DNA from: Rhodospirillaceae bacterium | GTDB taxonomy: Bacteria; Pseudomonadota; Alphaproteobacteria; Dongiales; Dongiaceae | Assembly (NCBI GenBank): GCA_008012315.1 | Contig: SSEL01000023.1 | Span: forward strand, 124,001-188,000 | Reading direction: 5' to 3' | DNA length: 64,000 nucleotides | In this document: positions 62,750 to 64,000 of the stretch, piece after piece | Position numbering within the stretch: the first letter of the stretch is position 1 | Layout: each line of letters begins with the position of its first letter | The notes under the pieces: model-generated | The model's input: the letters and a program-made list of their open reading frames with translations, nothing else | What the model was told of the DNA's origin: nothing | Databases searched by the model: none | Position numbers and translations under genes: made by a program

Positions 62750-64000
62750 ATGGTTACCGCATCTGCCGCCATCCCCGATGTCGACTGGTCACGTGACGCG
62801 ATCATCAAGCGGCGGGACAAATATTTCGCTGCGACGCAAAGGGCTTTCGTCCCATACCGAACGCCTCTGATCATCAAGAAGGGCAGGGGCCAATATCTCT
62901 GGGATGAGGACGGCAACAGGCTGATCGACCTGCTGGGGATGAATCTCTGTATCAGCGTCGGCCATGCCCATCCCGCCATCGTTGCGGCGGTCCGGGAGCA
63001 GGTCGAGGCGCTGACCCATTGCACCACCATGTTCCATCATCCGATCCCGGCCCATTTCGCCGAGGAATTGGCCGCCACCATGCCGAAAGGGCATGATTGG
63101 GTAGTGCATTTCACGAATTCGGGGGCGGAGGCGATCGATTTGGCGCTGATGATGGCGCGCTGCAGCACCGGCAATTCGGATCTGATCGCCCTGCGGAATT
63201 CCTATCATGGCGCGACCTTCGGTGCCCAGGGTGTGACCGGCGTGCGGAACTTCCGGCACAATATTGGTCAATTGCCCAATGTCTCCTTTGTCGCGGAGCC
63301 CAACCAGTATCGCGGCATTTTCGGTCCCGGTACGCAGCCATATCTCGACGAAATCGACCGGACGATCGCCTATACGACATCGGGCCGTCTCGCCGGCATG
63401 ATCATGGAAACGGTGCAGGGCTATGGTGGCATCGTCTTCATGCCCGACGGTTACATGAAGGGAGCGTTCGAGCGCATTCGCGCGGCCGGTGGCGTCTGCA
63501 TCGTCGACGAGGTTCAGTCCGGCTTCGGCAAGACCGGTGACGCAATGTGGGGTTTCGAAGCGCATGGCGTCGTTCCCGATATCGTCGTCATGGCCAAGGG
63601 GATCGGCAACGGTATTCCGCTGGGTGCGGTGGTGGCAAAGCGTGATGTTGCAGAATCGATGTCACAGAAATTCCTCTTCCACACCTACGGTGCCAATCCC
63701 ATGGCCTGTGCGGCAGGGCGGGCGGTGCTGCGGGTGATCAAGGAGGAGAAGCTGATCGAGAATGCCCGGAAGGTCGGTGCCGCCTTGAAGGCCGAGCTCG
63801 ATGCATTGATGCAGCGTCACAAGATTATCGGCGATGTCCGTGGCCGCGGCTTCATGATGGCGGTCGAGCTGGTGGAAGACCGGCAGACGAAACGCCCGGC
63901 ACCCGAGGAAACGGCGGAGGTCTTCGAAGCGACCCGGCGAAACGGCCTGGTCATGTCGAAGTCGGGGAATTTCAAGAACGTGCTGCGCATGGTTCCACCT
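62750..64000 (+). CDS. Class III PLP-dependent aminotransferase, AGXT2-like (partial at right edge)
   Basis: 417 codons are visible; the stop lies beyond base 64000. AGAGAGG precedes the ATG. Class III words are YLWDEDGNRLIDLLGMNLCISVGHAHP, TNSGAEAIDLALMMAR, SYHGATFGAQGVTG, the PLP-phosphate region IVDEVQSGFGKTGDAMWGFE, the internal aldimine lysine in VVMAKGIGNGIPLG and HTYGANPMACAAG. Closest in style to alanine-glyoxylate/beta-aminoisobutyrate aminotransferase. Reaction: transfer of amino group from an omega- or beta-amino acid to a keto acid. MocR upstream probably controls it. Confidence 0.94.
   Translation, partial: MVTASAAIPDVDWSRDAIIKRRDKYFAATQRAFVPYRTPLIIKKGRGQYLWDEDGNRLIDLLGMNLCISVGHAHPAIVAAVREQVEALTHCTTMFHHPIPAHFAEELAATMPKGHDWVVHFTNSGAEAIDLALMMARCSTGNSDLIALRNSYHGATFGAQGVTGVRNFRHNIGQLPNVSFVAEPNQYRGIFGPGTQPYLDEIDRTIAYTTSGRLAGMIMETVQGYGGIVFMPDGYMKGAFERIRAAGGVCIVDEVQSGFGKTGDAMWGFEAHGVVPDIVVMAKGIGNGIPLGAVVAKRDVAESMSQKFLFHTYGANPMACAAGRAVLRVIKEEKLIENARKVGAALKAELDALMQRHKIIGDVRGRGFMMAVELVEDRQTKRPAPEETAEVFEATRRNGLVMSKSGNFKNVLRMVPP

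Noticed and set aside
1-64000. tRNA or rRNA genes, CRISPR arrays, transposases or prophage genes
   Set aside because: I scanned for cloverleaf arms, CCA-like ends, regularly spaced repeats and integrase or transposase motifs and saw none; a dedicated tRNA search would be decisive.

Overview
The window is one contiguous chromosomal stretch of roughly 60% GC. It has tight, often 1-8 bp overlapping operons, strong Shine-Dalgarno sequences and an alphaproteobacterial gene repertoire: a ClpS/ClpA pair, a Wsp-like chemosensory operon, several polyamine/opine-type ABC transporters, GcvA-type LysR regulators, MocR-type regulation and OpgC. I infer a metabolically versatile Rhodospirillales-like alphaproteobacterium; the genus cannot be read from the sequence. 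I found no rRNA, tRNA, CRISPR array, insertion sequence or prophage, and no gene-free stretch longer than about 270 bases.

Layout. 1-7.0 kb: a leftward polyamine/betaine-type ABC operon (binding protein, ATPase, two permeases, the last cut by the window edge), a leftward CaiD-like crotonase, and a rightward fusion of an APH-type kinase with a class III PLP enzyme. Two BetI-like palindromes (TTGGACGTT core) lie in front of the ABC operon and the crotonase. 7.0-18.95 kb: a leftward eight-gene Wsp-like operon (CheW, CheR-TPR, CheW, MCP, CheA-REC, CheB, hybrid kinase, REC-EAL). Its predicted output is a c-di-GMP phosphodiesterase, not the diguanylate cyclase of the classical Wsp system. 19.2-27.2 kb: TetR and a DadA-like oxidoreductase run leftward, divergent from a Tat-exported binding protein, two permeases, an ATPase and a gamma-glutamyltransferase. 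27.2-39.4 kb: a urea regulon: AmiC-like sensor, AmiR-like ANTAR antiterminator, a leader with two hexaloop hairpins and an intrinsic terminator, then urtABCDE, ureE, ureF, a fused ureAB, ureC, ureG and ureD.

39.4-50.0 kb is mostly housekeeping: a D,D-carboxypeptidase with a SPOR domain, a lipoprotein, clpS-clpA, a Tex protein, a DUF482 acyltransferase, RidA, an orphan MbcA/ParS-type antitoxin-like gene and a small unknown gene. 50.3-64 kb is a mosaic of small catabolic modules with their own regulators: SBP56 (methanethiol oxidase family) with a membrane partner; LysR divergent from a gamma-butyrobetaine-hydroxylase-like dioxygenase; a NylB-like serine hydrolase with a binding protein; LysR, an EamA transporter and a DddQ-like cupin; OpgC; and a MocR regulator upstream of a class III aminotransferase (cut by the right edge), with two direct repeats 22 bp apart between them.

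The unifying theme is scavenging of small nitrogen compounds: polyamines or betaines, gamma-glutamyl compounds, amides and urea, possibly carnitine and DMSP-like compounds. The two best candidates for incompletely described systems are the ANTAR-controlled urea/urease operon, whose promoter, leader hairpins and terminator are all readable, and the Wsp-like pathway wired to a hybrid kinase and an EAL output.
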